Assembly (NCBI GenBank): GCA_025677825.1
Contig: JAIXMO010000066.1
Span: 62,001-126,000 of the forward strand
Direction of reading: 5' to 3'
Length of the DNA stretch: 64,000 nucleotides
Origin: Helicostylum pulchrum
Lineage: Eukaryota; Mucoromycota; Mucoromycetes; Mucorales; Mucoraceae
A program made the position numbers and the translations under genes. Positions 13,501-25,421 of this stretch are shown one piece after another. Position 1 is the stretch's first letter. Every line of letters starts with the position of its first letter. The notes under the pieces were generated by a model, which did not search any database, was not told where the DNA came from, and worked only from the letters and a program-made list of their open reading frames with translations.

Positions 13501-14332
13501 TGCCAAGATAAATATGATCAATCGATACAAGAACTTTATGATATAAACAGAACAGCTTCTACAATTAATAACAACAGTGATGAATTAAAGACAGTTAAAG
13601 AATTTTATGAGAATTCATTGGCTGAAAAAGAAAAGGAATTAAAGCAAGCAAAGGATCAATTAAAGACCAAAGATAACGTAAGCAGTAAACAAAACAAAAA
13701 GAAAAGAGTAAAGAAAAAGATGTGTTAATATATTACAAATAGGATGCTACACAAGTAAAACTTCAAGTGATTATTGAACAACATCAAAAAGAACTGAATG
13801 TATTACAAAATCAATTTCAAAGCTTATTAGATATGAAAGACTCGGAATTGAACGACCTTTCATACAGAATCAAACTGAAGAAAGAGAAAACCAGTAAAAA
13901 GCTAGATAACGAAAAAATGGAAGTAGAATTAAGAAACCAATTGTATTCGCTGGAAGAGAACATGAAGTCGAAATCGCTTGAAATGCGCTGGTTAGAGACC
14001 GACAGTGAACAAAATGAGGTTGATTCATTTATATATTTAAATTATACATAAAAAAAAATTACATTTTAATAATTATTAATTAACTAGACAAAACTGAAGG
14101 AACAAGCAATTCTTATTCATAACTTGCAATTAAGTAACAGTCATCTTGAAAGCTCAATTCAACAGTATAAAGATGAAAATGATCAAATGTTGAGGCAAGT
14201 ATATATTAATTTTTATTTAAAAAAGAAGTATATCTTTTACGGATATAAAATGTATTTATACAACTATTATATAAAAAACAACATGATTACAGATTGATTC
14301 ATCAATTACAAGGTGAAATTCATCAATTTTGA
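10597..14332 (+). CDS. Long coiled-coil protein, 15 exons, function unknown
   Basis: Exons: 10597-11082, 11166-11627, 11712-11855, 11912-11971, 12044-12106, 12192-12284, 12366-12548, 12602-12709, 12769-12882, 12952-13116, 13186-13434, 13498-13677, 13743-14018, 14088-14194, 14293-14332. Joined in frame they give 909 residues. The first exon (162 residues) is a basic, Ser/Thr/Pro-rich disordered head with many SP and TP sites and KKK clusters, of the kind that often binds microtubules or is phosphorylated. The rest is almost continuous Glu/Lys/Gln/Leu-rich coiled coil. I see no CAP-Gly, kinesin motor, GRIP or other named domain. Every internal exon from the second to the thirteenth is a multiple of three and lies between phase-0 introns. 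The last intron has a GC donor (GCAAGT at 14195). A cytoskeletal or Golgi-tether role is only a guess. Confidence 0.8.
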
Positions 14333-15125
14333 GTTAATTACTACACTATTTCTTTTTTTTTTACCTGCAAAAAAAAATAAAACCAATCTTCTTTTTTACC
14401 GAGCCTGCCAATATACACAATTTGTTACCGTTACAGCCAAAAAAAAAAAATATTACTGAACACCATTTGTACATAAAAAGGATCCACTAACGTATAGAGG
14501 GAGTAAATATATCTCCTTCTTTTTTATCACTCCCTTTTTATCATGATCAATTCAACTTGTTCACAAGTAATTTTTAAAGGAGCTTGTATCTAATATTTAT
14601 TATTCCGCACAAATGAATGTTAATTTTTCTTAGATCAATTGCCACATGTAATTTCGTATGTTGCACAGGTCAAGGAAGAAGCAAACTCGGACGAAAGACC
14701 GATATCGGTCTATTATGTCGACGTGTGTCTTACATCCCAGGTACTTGAGACAATGATACATGTGTATATAGCTTGTATGCTGACCTGTTTCATAGACATG
14801 TGCTTAATCCGGTATGTTTAAAAAACCCTTATAAATGTTGGTAACAATAGAGATGAGAAAAGTTACTACATGGTATTTTAACAGCAACAAGTGTCCACTA
14901 AGGTTTAGAAGACTAGACCAACAAAGAAAAAAAATGTAAAAATTGGCTGTTAAGGCTTTCCGCTTTTTGCCCTTTTTTTTTATTATTTCCATCTCCACTT
15001 CAAATCTTTTTTTTTTTTATAAAAAAGACACATTTTTTTTCTGCGTGTATTACCCCCTTTTTACCCTTTTCTTCTTTCGTAAAAAATACATATACAATAA
15101 GAAAAAACTTGTTTATGCTCGTTAA
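14333..15125. other. Intergenic stretch, no gene seen
   Basis: It separates the coiled-coil gene from the Zn2Cys6 factor, both on the plus strand. It is rich in T and A homopolymers. I see no convincing coding signal. The last 130 bp are strongly pyrimidine-rich, as expected for the promoter and 5' UTR of the gene that begins at 15126. Confidence 0.5.
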
Positions 15126-18100
15126 ATGAACACACTTAAACAGCAACACCAACAGCACCACCACCAACAAACTCATTTAATAAATAATTTAAATACTGAT
15201 AATAACTCTCATTTATCAACGAATATACAACCATTAAAAAGAACTCGTGCGAAAAGAAGCTGTGATTTCTGTCGCAAAAGAAAATCTCGATGTGATGCTG
15301 ATTCTTCCACGCCTTGTTCAAACTGTAAAGCTGTAAGTGGGTAGTTTTTTTTTTTTTCGTTTTTTTCTTCGCAATTTATTCTAATTTATTTATCATCAGT
15401 GGGGTTATACATGTGAATTCGAAACCGTAAGAAAGAAGCGGGGTCCACCTAGTGTGTAAGTTTTTAATTTTTTAATTTGCGATATGAAACATCTAAACGT
15501 TCTATATTAAGATATGTTGATAACCTCGAAAAAAAGTGTAAAAAAATGGAATCGCTTCTAGCAGCCTTAACGCAATGTACAATTGAAGATCTGGAACGCA
15601 ATGACTTTCAATATGCCGGACATAAAAGAACGACTTCACCAAACATTCAGACCGATACTAGTTCAGACGAAGAAGAAGAAATTGATTTAGCAGACTCTGA
15701 TTCAGAAGATATATCAGATCATTACGATTCCATTAAATATACTGGTCAATCTTCCGCTGGTTTAAACTTGTTTAATAGCGAATTATTTAAATCTCGATCT
15801 GTTGTGCCTTGGCCTGGCAGAGAAGACATTGTGCTCAAATTAATGTCTGACGACGAATTAATGATTATTCGAACAGAAAAATCGAAATCTGGCAAGTCTG
15901 GTACTTTACTTGATGTTGGATTATCCATGAAATCTCCTGTATTTGATCAAAAGTCTGATCTCATTAATACCAGCAGTATCAAGGCTTTAAAAAAGCCAGC
16001 TAGACACCAATTGGACCAAATAATTGGCATGTAAGTATTATTTTTTTTCTGAGCTATTTTTGCTTAACGAGTTAAATATACACATTTACTGAGTTTCTAA
16101 ACTCTAAATTATTATATAGCTATTTCAGTCATCTTCATCCGATTATACCTATTGTCAACAAGAACAAATTCCTAAGTCAGTATCATCATTCGCCTTGCGC
16201 ACAAAACTATATCCTCGTGCAAGCTGTATTAGCCATGACTTTTCGATTTGCCAGCCAATACCTGCCCAATCAAAAAGAAGCCGCTGAAATCAGTACAGGA
16301 TATTTTAGGAAAGTCATGAAGCGATTACGAGATTCTACTCGTTCGAAACTATCTCACGTTCAAGCGGCACTATTAATCGTACTTTATTTGGATATGGAAG
16401 GAGGCAATGTCGAATCATTGCAGTGGCATACGTTAGGGCAGGCGATTCGAATGGCTCAAGATCTAGGCCTGCATCGTTCCTGCGCTGGTTGGAATTTACC
16501 GCGGTCTGAAATTGAAACTAGGCACCGCGTATTCTACGCTTGTTATGTCATGGACCGCTGGCACGGGGCTCGTTCTGGAAAACCCCTCACTATTCTTGAT
16601 AGAGACTTTGATACCGATATGCCGTCTCCTTACGAAATTACTGATGACGACTGTAACTCGGAATCCGGTCAGGGACTTCCCATATACCGAGTATTCTTAC
16701 TTTTTATTCAATTGTCTGAAATTCTAGGCCGTGTTCTAAAGTCACTCTATGCTCCCAATTCTAAGAACGCAAACTCTAACGCAAACCTGGATGACCCTAC
16801 CATTGTAGCTGTACTGAATCGTAGGCTAGAGATCTGGAAAGCTTCGCTGGACGAACCTCTTGACGGTGTCTTTTTGTCTGAATTAAATAAGAGTAAGTGC
16901 ACCCCCCCCCCCACTCTTTATTTTATTTTTTGAATTCTACTAACCTTTGGTTAAAGTTAATTTTAAAATATATTACTCCGCCGTCATTTTATTATTACAC
17001 AGACCTTTTAGTGCTTTATCACCAAGCAAACATCCTCATCTTCAACAAGTCATCACTGAATCTGAAAAACTGTGTACGGAGACAGCGAAAGAATTAAACG
17101 AAATTGTGACCCGGCGTCAACACCAAACTACGCATCCTGCATACTACACTTTATTTTGTGCTCCTTCCTGCTTTGTATACGCTTTATTTCAGTCTTCTCT
17201 TGTCTTTCTTTCTAATGCCATCAAAAGCAAGAGCGCTAGCGATGCTCAAGTTTTGAATCGATCCATTGATGTTTTGAAAAAACATGGTGACAAAGGACCT
17301 GCTGCTCGTACATTAGAGATACTTAAAATGTTGATTTCTATCAACGGTCTCGATTATTCTGCAACAGAGGATGCCAAACCAATGCAACAAACAACATCCA
17401 GTCCTACTACAATATCCCCCATCATACCCTTCACCAGTAAAAAAAAGGGTAGCAAGTTACAAGGTTCAAAAACAAATGAACAAGTTCCAAAGCCGTATTA
17501 TTTTCAACCACGATCATTACACGACAGTACTATCAAACCCAATGACCTAAAAATGGCTATACCAAACCAGCATTCAAATGTACAACAAAATTATTATTTA
17601 CATCGACGTCAAACGCAACAACAACAACAACAACAACAGCAACAACAACAACAACAACAACCGATACATCAACAAGTACCATTAAACTGTTATGTACAGA
17701 ATTATCCAGTGTATTCAAACGCTTCTGTTTATTCTCACCAAAGATCCATTTCGTTAGATCAGCTCAATTCTTCGCAGCAAATGTATACACATCACACAAG
17801 ATCAATTTCACACGATGATTTAGCGATTATGACTGCTGCTACGTCTTCTTTTCAACGTAACGCGGCCAACAACAACACGCCATCTTCGAAGCAAAATGAT
17901 CATAGCGGCATGAATGTAAATAATATGTTGACACACGGTTATTCGCCCCAAATGAATCATAATGAAAGTAATGTCATGATGCCATTTAACCAATCATTAT
18001 CTCCTGCGCCGCAAAACTATACATACGATCCCAACATGAACATGCCAAACACTTCTTTACCGCCTTCCAACTTAAATTGGTCTGATTGGGATGTATATAT

Positions 18101-18167
18101 CGGTCAACAAAATCCTTCTCAACAAGAACATGTAACTTCATCTCCTCAACGTATTCAATACTCGTAA
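15126..18167 (+). CDS. Zn2Cys6 fungal transcription factor
   Basis: Five exons: 15126-15332, 15400-15455, 15512-16030, 16120-16892, 16957-18167; 921 residues. A Zn2Cys6 binuclear cluster spans residues 46-74 with spacing C-x2-C-x6-C-x7-C-x2-C-x6-C, and its last cysteine is in exon 2. It is followed by the usual RGPPS linker and a short leucine-rich dimerisation helix (YVDNLEKKCKKMESLL). An acidic patch (about residues 125-150) comes next, then the fungal-specific transcription-factor domain, recognisable from the DRWHGARSGKPLTI and ILLLHRPFSAL segments. The C-terminal 300 residues are Gln/Asn-rich with a pure polyglutamine run at about 17618-17660. This indicates a DNA-binding regulator of unknown target genes. 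The last intron has a perfect TACTAAC branch site (about 16938-16944), 12 nt from its acceptor. Confidence 0.92.
17618..17660 (+). repeat. CAA/CAG tract coding polyglutamine
   Basis: Uninterrupted CAA codons with an occasional CAG in the last exon of the Zn2Cys6 factor. This is an expandable microsatellite within the coding frame. Confidence 0.85.
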
Positions 18168-18262
18168 AAATTGTCACTATATTTTTTTTTTCTTTTTTTT
18201 TTTTCTTCTTTCGCTTTTTTTTTTTTTTGTATAATATGTAATAAAGTTTTTCCCTTTTTTTA

Positions 18263-20413
18263 TTATTTTAAAACAAGTGTACTTGATTTCCATTGTTCTA
18301 GTGATTCAATTTCACTTAAGTCAAATCTTTTCTTTTTAGCAAAACTAATCAAAGTATTCATCGTCTTTTGATCCATAACAGGTTTACCATGCAGTGGTTT
18401 TTGAGGAACCGACATTTCTTGTTTAACCAATTCATAAGCATGATCCCAGCCTGTTCTATCTCTGGCACGACACAAGCATTCAATATACGAATTATAATTA
18501 TTTGTGTTCAATTTAAATTTGGTTTTCTTTAACCAAGTCCAAATGGATTGCGCTCTTGTTACGAGCCCGTTATGTCCACAACTATCAAACACAATCGACA
18601 CAGATGTTTGATCCGGTTTGATCTCCGAAAAAGATGCAGGCATAGAAAGTGTTTGCCAGATATCAAGTACTGTGTCTCCATCTTCTGTTCGATTGTAAGC
18701 GTCCATCAAGGCATTGTAGATACCAATATCTGGATCAAGATACATATCAACCTTAATTTGCTGATGAACTAAATCTAACAGGTATCGATCACGGTACTGC
18801 CCGCATGCATGTAACATCGCAGTATACGTATGTACGCTAGGTTGGATCCGTAACGGTCTCATGTCGTTGAACATGGACACAGCAGTAACTAATCGAGGCG
18901 ACGATTCGTACTCATCATCTGTTGTCACTTGATTCGGTGTAATATTTTGAGACAAAGAAGCAATTAACGTCGAATAAAAAGTAGTGTCTAACTGGATCGG
19001 TATTTTTACTTGAGATGGCTTTTCATCACGGCATTTCTTATGGTGTTCACGTAGGGTATAATAAATCTCCATGGCATCGTCTAAATAATCGTCATTGATG
19101 TAGGATAGAATAAGGTTGGTAAATGTAGCTATATCCGGTTGACAGGTAATATCTCGAAATACAGTGTCATAGAGGTGCTGTACTTGTTTTGATCTTCCGT
19201 GGAGTGCTAGACCGTACATGAGCGAATTATAAGCCTTTGTATCCAATTGCAAAGTAGGCTGGAATTTCTCGACCAGAGAAACTAATGTATCCAAGTCTTG
19301 CACAGTTGCAGATTTGGAAGATGCTATATTGACTAAACTGGTCATAATTCGATCATTGGGCTCTATCGATTCACAGCACATATCTTGAAACAATTGAATA
19401 GCGTCTTTTAAATTGCCTATACGAGACTCTGCATCAATTAACGTACCATACGTAATAATATCTGGTTTTATATTGGCCTTTTTCATATCTCGAAATAACA
19501 TGTATGCCTTAGCTGCGTTTCCTCTCTTTAAACAAGCATCCAATAGTATATTGAATGTGACTCGGTCAGGCTGAATATGTGAGAACTTGTCAGGTAAATC
19601 GTAATAGATTTCCAGTACTTGATTTAAGTCAATGTCTGATTTGAACCGTAATATATTGTTCAACATGTTGAGATCAACTTTATCGCGCTTATTTAAGCTC
19701 AGGACATGGTCGCAAATTTCGTTTCCTATCGTTTGGTTTTGAGATTTGACAGCTGCATCCAGTACGGTAGAGTAGGTATATATATCTGGTTTGGCCATTT
19801 CTGTATCATCATTCATGGTTTGGTAAAGTTCAAATAACCGATCAAACTCGCCAGTTCTTAGTAACAAATGCAATACTGTATTGTATGTCACTGTATCTGG
19901 TGTGATTTTGTTTCGATTCATTTCTTTTAAAATCAATTCAGCTTGTCTTACGTTATTTGTACGTTTATAACATCCCAACAGGGTATTATAGGTATAAAGG
20001 TTTGGTTCAACGCCATCGTTTCGCATTTGTTCTAGTACATTGTACGCTTTTTCAGGTAAATGTTGTAACCCGTACGCAAAAATCAAAGCATGGTATTCAA
20101 AATGGTATGGTATAATTTGTAAAGAGCTCTTCATATCTTGAATAACAGTTTTTATAAACTCAACATCTTGGTATCGTTTTCCATGACGCGTTAATAAAAG
20201 TAACTTTCGGACCATGTTGCGATCGATTTTTGAGTTTTGTTTGATGGCTGATTCGTAGGCTATTTGTGCGTGGTGAATGTTGCCTCGGCCAATGGCTCGA
20301 CGTAAATTGGTTTGCGTGGTTTGGTATCGACATGTTATTTGAAGTGAATGGAAGTTAATGTAAAAGCTGGATAGATTACGTGTTAGCAATTGTGTTCCTT
20401 TTCTCGAGAACAT
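18263..20413 (-). CDS. Mitochondrial pentatricopeptide-repeat (PPR) protein
   Basis: Single exon of 716 residues. The first 30 or so residues are rich in Arg, Ser and Phe with no acidic residue (MFSRKGTQLLTRNLSSFY), typical of a mitochondrial presequence. The body is made of about 35-residue helical repeats with PPR signatures such as PNLYTYNTLLGCYKR, PDTVTYNTVLHLLLR, PDRVTFNILLDACLK and PDIITYGTLIDAESR. PPR proteins bind organellar RNA and act in processing, stability or translation. The gene converges on the transcription factor, with 95 bp of T-rich DNA between the two stops. Which RNA it serves cannot be told from sequence. Confidence 0.92.
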   Translation of the reverse strand: MFSRKGTQLLTRNLSSFYINFHSLQITCRYQTTQTNLRRAIGRGNIHHAQIAYESAIKQNSKIDRNMVRKLLLLTRHGKRYQDVEFIKTVIQDMKSSLQIIPYHFEYHALIFAYGLQHLPEKAYNVLEQMRNDGVEPNLYTYNTLLGCYKRTNNVRQAELILKEMNRNKITPDTVTYNTVLHLLLRTGEFDRLFELYQTMNDDTEMAKPDIYTYSTVLDAAVKSQNQTIGNEICDHVLSLNKRDKVDLNMLNNILRFKSDIDLNQVLEIYYDLPDKFSHIQPDRVTFNILLDACLKRGNAAKAYMLFRDMKKANIKPDIITYGTLIDAESRIGNLKDAIQLFQDMCCESIEPNDRIMTSLVNIASSKSATVQDLDTLVSLVEKFQPTLQLDTKAYNSLMYGLALHGRSKQVQHLYDTVFRDITCQPDIATFTNLILSYINDDYLDDAMEIYYTLREHHKKCRDEKPSQVKIPIQLDTTFYSTLIASLSQNITPNQVTTDDEYESSPRLVTAVSMFNDMRPLRIQPSVHTYTAMLHACGQYRDRYLLDLVHQQIKVDMYLDPDIGIYNALMDAYNRTEDGDTVLDIWQTLSMPASFSEIKPDQTSVSIVFDSCGHNGLVTRAQSIWTWLKKTKFKLNTNNYNSYIECLCRARDRTGWDHAYELVKQEMSVPQKPLHGKPVMDQKTMNTLISFAKKKRFDLSEIESLEQWKSSTLVLK

Positions 20414-22233
20414 TTTTTATTATTATTATTATTATGTTGTTTGCTTAAAGAAAAATAGTTTACAAAAAAACTTTTTTGACAACTACCGACCGTACTCAAA
20501 AACCAAAAAAAAAGTGTATGACGGTCTATTTATACGGTCGATCCAAAAATAGGATGGCGTAAAAAAAACCCCCCATTTTATTATCTCTCTCTTTTATCAA
20601 TGATTTCACAAATAAGCGAAATACCTTTTTATATAGTATGTGTGCATATTTCCAAAGGGAAGCTATGGTGGTGTCAGTGAAAACGGATACAGTTTACTTC
20701 TTTTTTTCACTTCAGTATAATAAAAAATTATCAAAGTTTATATTGTATCTCTTTAAAGTGCAGTTTTTTTTTAAAAAAAAAAGAAAAAGATTATGAAGGT
20801 GGCGAAGAGCCCACCTGTATTTGCGAGTTCTGCTTTGCTGGAAACAAGGAAGCAACAGCACCTTGGCTGCTAATAGTAAAGGCCTTATTAACTGCTTCAG
20901 AAAGAAAAAAAAAATACATTTTAAACCTTGTTCCAATAAACACATTTGCTTTTACATGTAATATATAAAAATGGAGGGGATCTTGATACACAGTCTATTT
21001 TACATAACTATAGTCAATCCAAAATTTCGTTCATCCGCACGTTTATGCATGAAGTAAGTTCAACAGGTATATTATATGTCGTGCCTAACACAATCCTTGT
21101 TGTTGCCTTCTCTCCGGACTCCAAAGTGGTTCAAGCTCTCTGAGCCACGCTTTATTTTCAGACATAATTAGATGTGTAATAAACTTTTTTTGTAACGTTA
21201 CAAAATTTCCCCCCTGTTGTTTAAAATTATCTCGATAACTCTTAAAATGATATTTTTTATCTAACAAAGTATTCAAGGCTTGGATTGTTATCCGAAAAAA
21301 AATAACTACGTTAAACGATTGAGAAAATAAGGGAAGTCATCCCTTTTTTTTTTCTTGAAGAACATGATTACAAGTATTGCAGAAAGTAAAACCAATAGTT
21401 ACATCCTTCTGGTGTTAACAAGTTGAGCGGGATATCACCTTTTTTGTAAATAACTAACTGTTTGATACTTTTCTGAAGACTACACTAAACAAGTATTAGT
21501 AATTAAAAAACGCAACGGAACCGGCTAAAAGTGCTGCTATCTTTTTTTCTAAAAACATTCTGACAATTACGCTAACCCTTTAAACGATATCTTTACTACC
21601 TTTGATGTTAATCTCAAGTCAAGATGTAAAGCTCCATAGATGGTCCAAGTCAAATAACGAGTGTGAAGATGATATCTTATTGATTTAAATGCAGTATATA
21701 CGCGATGGCTTCGCGGGAGCCGGGACATCCTGTTATTTATGGCGATCTCGATATGCAACTAAATTATTAACTGTTGATAATTGAAAGATGAAAATCATTT
21801 TTTTTTTTACTTCGCTGCCAAAAAGGTTTCCGTTGTAATAACATGTTTATCTAATTAAGATTCGGGCAATCACTACAAACAAAAGCTGATTAGATCCGAT
21901 TGATATCAATCTGCTAATGATATGTGTTGTGGGTCTCGATGCGTCCAAGATAAAAAGCTATACGACACAACACAACAGTGCTCTATTACATTTTGATGTT
22001 GTAAATGCGGCTACGATCAATTGAGTTCCAAAATATTATTATTTTTCGGCGAAAGTATCCAATTGACGGTAAATCCCAGTTCCCATTAAAATACACAAAG
22101 TGTTGAGATGGTGTAACGAAATCAGTTTCTATGAAATTAGAAACACGTTTTTTTTTATTACATAGAAAGAGAGGGAGAGAGAGAAAAATATACAAAATAA
22201 ACACAAAATAAATGACAGAAAAAGAAGGGATGT
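20414..22233. other. Gene-poor intergenic stretch
   Basis: No gene that I can support. One short minus-strand frame (20791 to about 20902) follows an acceptor-like TTCTGAAGCAG and ends in a plausible serine/proline-rich tail, but I find no upstream exon for it. The region sits between the 5' end of the PPR gene and the 3' end of the transporter gene. Confidence 0.4.
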
Positions 22234-23465
22234 TTAAACAACCACATCTCTCTTTTCGGACAAATGTGATTGTATATCAGAAGATTTACGGTCATACTTA
22301 TCCTCAGTGGTGTTGTTGTTGACAGTAGGTAATAACTGCGCAGCGTTTCTCTTGATTGATAATTCGACTGATCCGTACCACGCACCACCGAGTAAAGTCA
22401 ACAAGATACCGAACGCGTTTGTCGAATTGATAGCGTAGTCAAAGATCAGGATTGACAAAATGATGGACAAGACTTGCTTCACGTTTCCGGCCACGGTCAT
22501 TGTAAGTGCACTTGTCTTTTTGTTTGCAGTGAAACTGACGATATTTAAACCAAAGGCAATTAATCCGTTCAGTAGTAAACTGGAGGCCAAGTTATACGTC
22601 ATGTGCTCTGCAGAAAACTCTCTTACGCTTTCCAACTCACCGGTCACGTGAGCATAAATGATACACTGGATAAACGCTAATGGTGACATACGGAACAACA
22701 GATCAAGTGGATTTAACTTGAGTCTACCTACTTGAACTCGATTGGTTACAATCGTTTTAACTGAGGCTAATACTGCCCCCAACACTGTAAGGATGAATCC
22801 TATATAAGTAAATTCATATTCTGCTGAAGTTGCGAATCCAACACCAAGGACGACCTTTTTGGGTAAAATGGTTTTTGGTTAATCCCAAGTTTTGTTAAGA
22901 AGAAGAATAAAGTACTTACGGGTAGTAAAGATAAATAGATTTTACGTGGATAATGCTTTTGAAGAAATATAATAGATAAGACGACAGTAAATACGGGCGT
23001 CATTGCACGAATCATTTGATGGAACTACATGTTATTTTGGATAAATAAATAAAAAGTTATAAATAAACAATATACATAATAAACTTACAGGTACAGAAAC
23101 AAGGTGCCTACATGAATCGTAAAATTTATTTTAGTTTGCTCTCCCTCCTTTATTTTATACTTGTTAAAGTCTAGAACATTATATACTTACAAAGAAACGT
23201 TACTAATAGCAATATTAATGGTATAAAGAACAGAGAACATGACCATGATTATGTTTTCACGATCACCTAGTTTAGCAGGAACAAAGATACCCGACAAATA
23301 AAGAATATAACACCCAACACTTCCGCATAGTGTATGAATAGCAGTTAATGAATATGGAAACTTGAAGTTGTTGAGGATGATCTTGTTATATAACGTTAAC
23401 GATAAATTCAGAACAAAGTAAAGTCCCAGCCACATGTAACCAGAATCAACAGTTATTTTAGCCAT
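22234..23465 (-). CDS. Triose-phosphate/nucleotide-sugar transporter family protein
   Basis: Four exons, in minus-strand order: 23465-23191, 23107-23089, 23024-22920, 22854-22234; 339 residues. Hydrophobic segments occupy most of the chain, giving about ten membrane helices. The family signature is assembled across three exons as NVSLHLVSVPFHQMIRAMTP, typical of the TPT/DUF250 drug/metabolite transporter superfamily. A second conserved block, LGAVLASVKTIVTNRVQVG, follows. Members exchange phosphorylated sugars or nucleotide sugars across Golgi, ER or plastid membranes; the substrate cannot be assigned here. The C-terminus is a charged cytosolic tail ending SEKRDVVV. The second exon is only 19 nt (23089-23107). 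It is needed to keep both the frame and the signature. Confidence 0.9.
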
Positions 23466-23903
23466 AGTTTTTTCTTTTTTGTTGTATGTGTAAAAGAAGA
23501 AGAAAAGAAAAGGAAAAAAAAAACCAAAATAGAAAATTAGCCTGCTTATTTATATTATGATGTTCCCTTTCATAACGCACTAAATTTGGTAATAGCCAAG
23601 ATTATAGATAGGGCTTTAATTTATTTCCTGGGTTACCCATTTTTTTTTTTTTTTTTTTATTGTATTCCAACTAAATGTTTTCTTTTTTGGCTTGAAAGCC
23701 TCAGAGCATGACCAGCCTTCTTTATATCAAGCAGGGTGCTTTTCATTGGCTACATCATAAAAAAGCCTAAATCCCAAACTTGGACTTGAGAGGTTACACG
23801 ATAAGCCCTTTCTTCTTAAAGCCTCGTAATAGTTTCATACCTGTAATTATGCAATCACTGTATAGGCGGGATAAGGGAAATACCATACCACTCAAACAAA
23901 ATG

Positions 23904-23943
<40 letters not shown>
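23904..23943 (+). repeat. 40-nt poly(A) tract
   Basis: About forty consecutive A residues. Further A runs lie at about 23987-24003 and 24091-24109. They could be the tails of old retroposed copies or simple slippage tracts. Confidence 0.8.
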
Positions 23944-23945
<2 letters not shown>

Positions 23946-25288
23946 CTTGATTACTTTATAAAATACAAGGTTAAACCTGATTTACTAAAAAAAAAAAAAA
24001 AAACGTGCTAATGAAATGACATATATCACGATAATGATAAAACCAGTAGATGAACGATCTTCTTTTCGCGTGGCAAAAAAGGGGGATTTGAAAAAAAAAA
24101 AAAAAAAAACTTGGATTTTACAAATGCGTGCGTACACACATACATCTTTAATTTTTTTGATCTTGCCACTAAAAAAAAAAGCACTATATTTTATTAAATT
24201 GTACCTGGAAAATAAAAAGGTTTTTAACTCGGGTAATGTTTAATTACAAAAGAGATTTATACTTTTGTGTGTCATTAACTAAATTGACGCGCCATTATAC
24301 AAAAAGTCTTTACTGGATCCACTATTTTTGTTTAGAGTAAATAATAACCGCACGTACCTACATATACATGATTTTTTTTTTTTTAAAAAGAATAAAAAAT
24401 TCCGTGCATAAGAAAATTCAAGAAAGATGTTGTAGATCACCGTTGAAAGTTGATTAACTTACTATCTCTTTTTTTTTTTCTTTTTTTTGTAGGAAAATGC
24501 TAATGCAAGTTCTAATTTGCACTATTATTATTGTCCTGTGCACACACACATAAAACAATTTTAGATATTCTGGAACGCGAAACACTGTTTTTATAATATT
24601 AATGTACATTACCCGAGTAGAATTTACTTTTTAGGTAAATACACTCTTTCTTTGTGCACTTGGCCAATTAAGTTAATGTTACTCTTTTTCTTTTTTTTTT
24701 TAGTGCTTGTATTGTTAGTAAAAAGCAATGAGGTTATTTATTTATTTTTCATAAGCCAAGTTACATATTGTGTTTTTTGTTCAACTAAAATGTATATGCA
24801 CTCATGTACACAATTCAAAATGGAAATAAGTATAAATTTAGTTTTTTTGAGGCTCACCCCTTCTTTATTTGCCACGCGAAAGTAATGATCTACTTGTCGA
24901 TTATTGATAACCGTCATTTTTTGTATTTATCGTAAGAAAAATGTGATTTGCAAACATGTCAATTTTCATTTAGCACGTTTTTTTTTTTGGGGGAAGCAGA
25001 GTTTAACCGTGACTGATTGACCAGTAAAAAAAGGTAGTAAACAACTTTTTTTTGTTTTGTTTTTTTTTTTTGTTTAGACGATCTTGTTTGGGAATAATAA
25101 TGGCGTTTCCGTTATTCCGCTTACCGTGACATCCCTTAAATCGGTTGTCTGCGGGTATGAAACCGTTTTCTTGAGCAGAAAAAATAAAATAAAAAAAAAG
25201 CTTTCTAATATGGTGTAACCTTTCAGGGAAAAAAAAAAAAAAAAAGTTGGTTTAGTAGCCAATAAACATGTTGTTTTTTTTACAAGAG

Positions 25289-25299
25289 TATATAAAAAT
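25289..25299 (+). promoter_or_regulatory. TATA-box candidate
   Basis: TATATAAAAAT lies about 125-130 bp upstream of the ATG at 25422. It is followed by a T/C-rich tract (about 25307-25341), a common core-promoter arrangement in fungi. Inferred from sequence only. Confidence 0.4.
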
Positions 25300-25421
25300 A
25301 AACATTTTTTTTTTTCTTCCTTTTTTTCTCTCTCTCTTTTTTGTTAACTTGTCATCCATTCCTCTTCTACATAAAAAAAAAAGAAAAAAGAGGTTGGGCG
25401 CATTAAGAGTTTTTTAAAGAA

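Larger units (their letters stand above)
23466..25421. other. Long AT-rich intergenic stretch with poly(A) tracts
   Basis: It lies between two divergently transcribed genes. It holds a series of long A and T homopolymers and no coding frame that I can support. Short open frames are interrupted by poly(A)-encoded lysine runs. The right end carries the promoter-like elements of the kinase-like gene. Confidence 0.5.

Noticed and set aside
20791..20902. Minus-strand frame after an acceptor-like TTCTGAAGCAG, ending in a Ser/Pro tail
   Set aside because: No upstream exon, donor or recognisable domain could be found within 1 kb, so a lone last exon is not supportable.
24016..24243. Open frame on the plus strand
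   Set aside because: It is broken into lysine runs by poly(A) and has no domain-like sequence.
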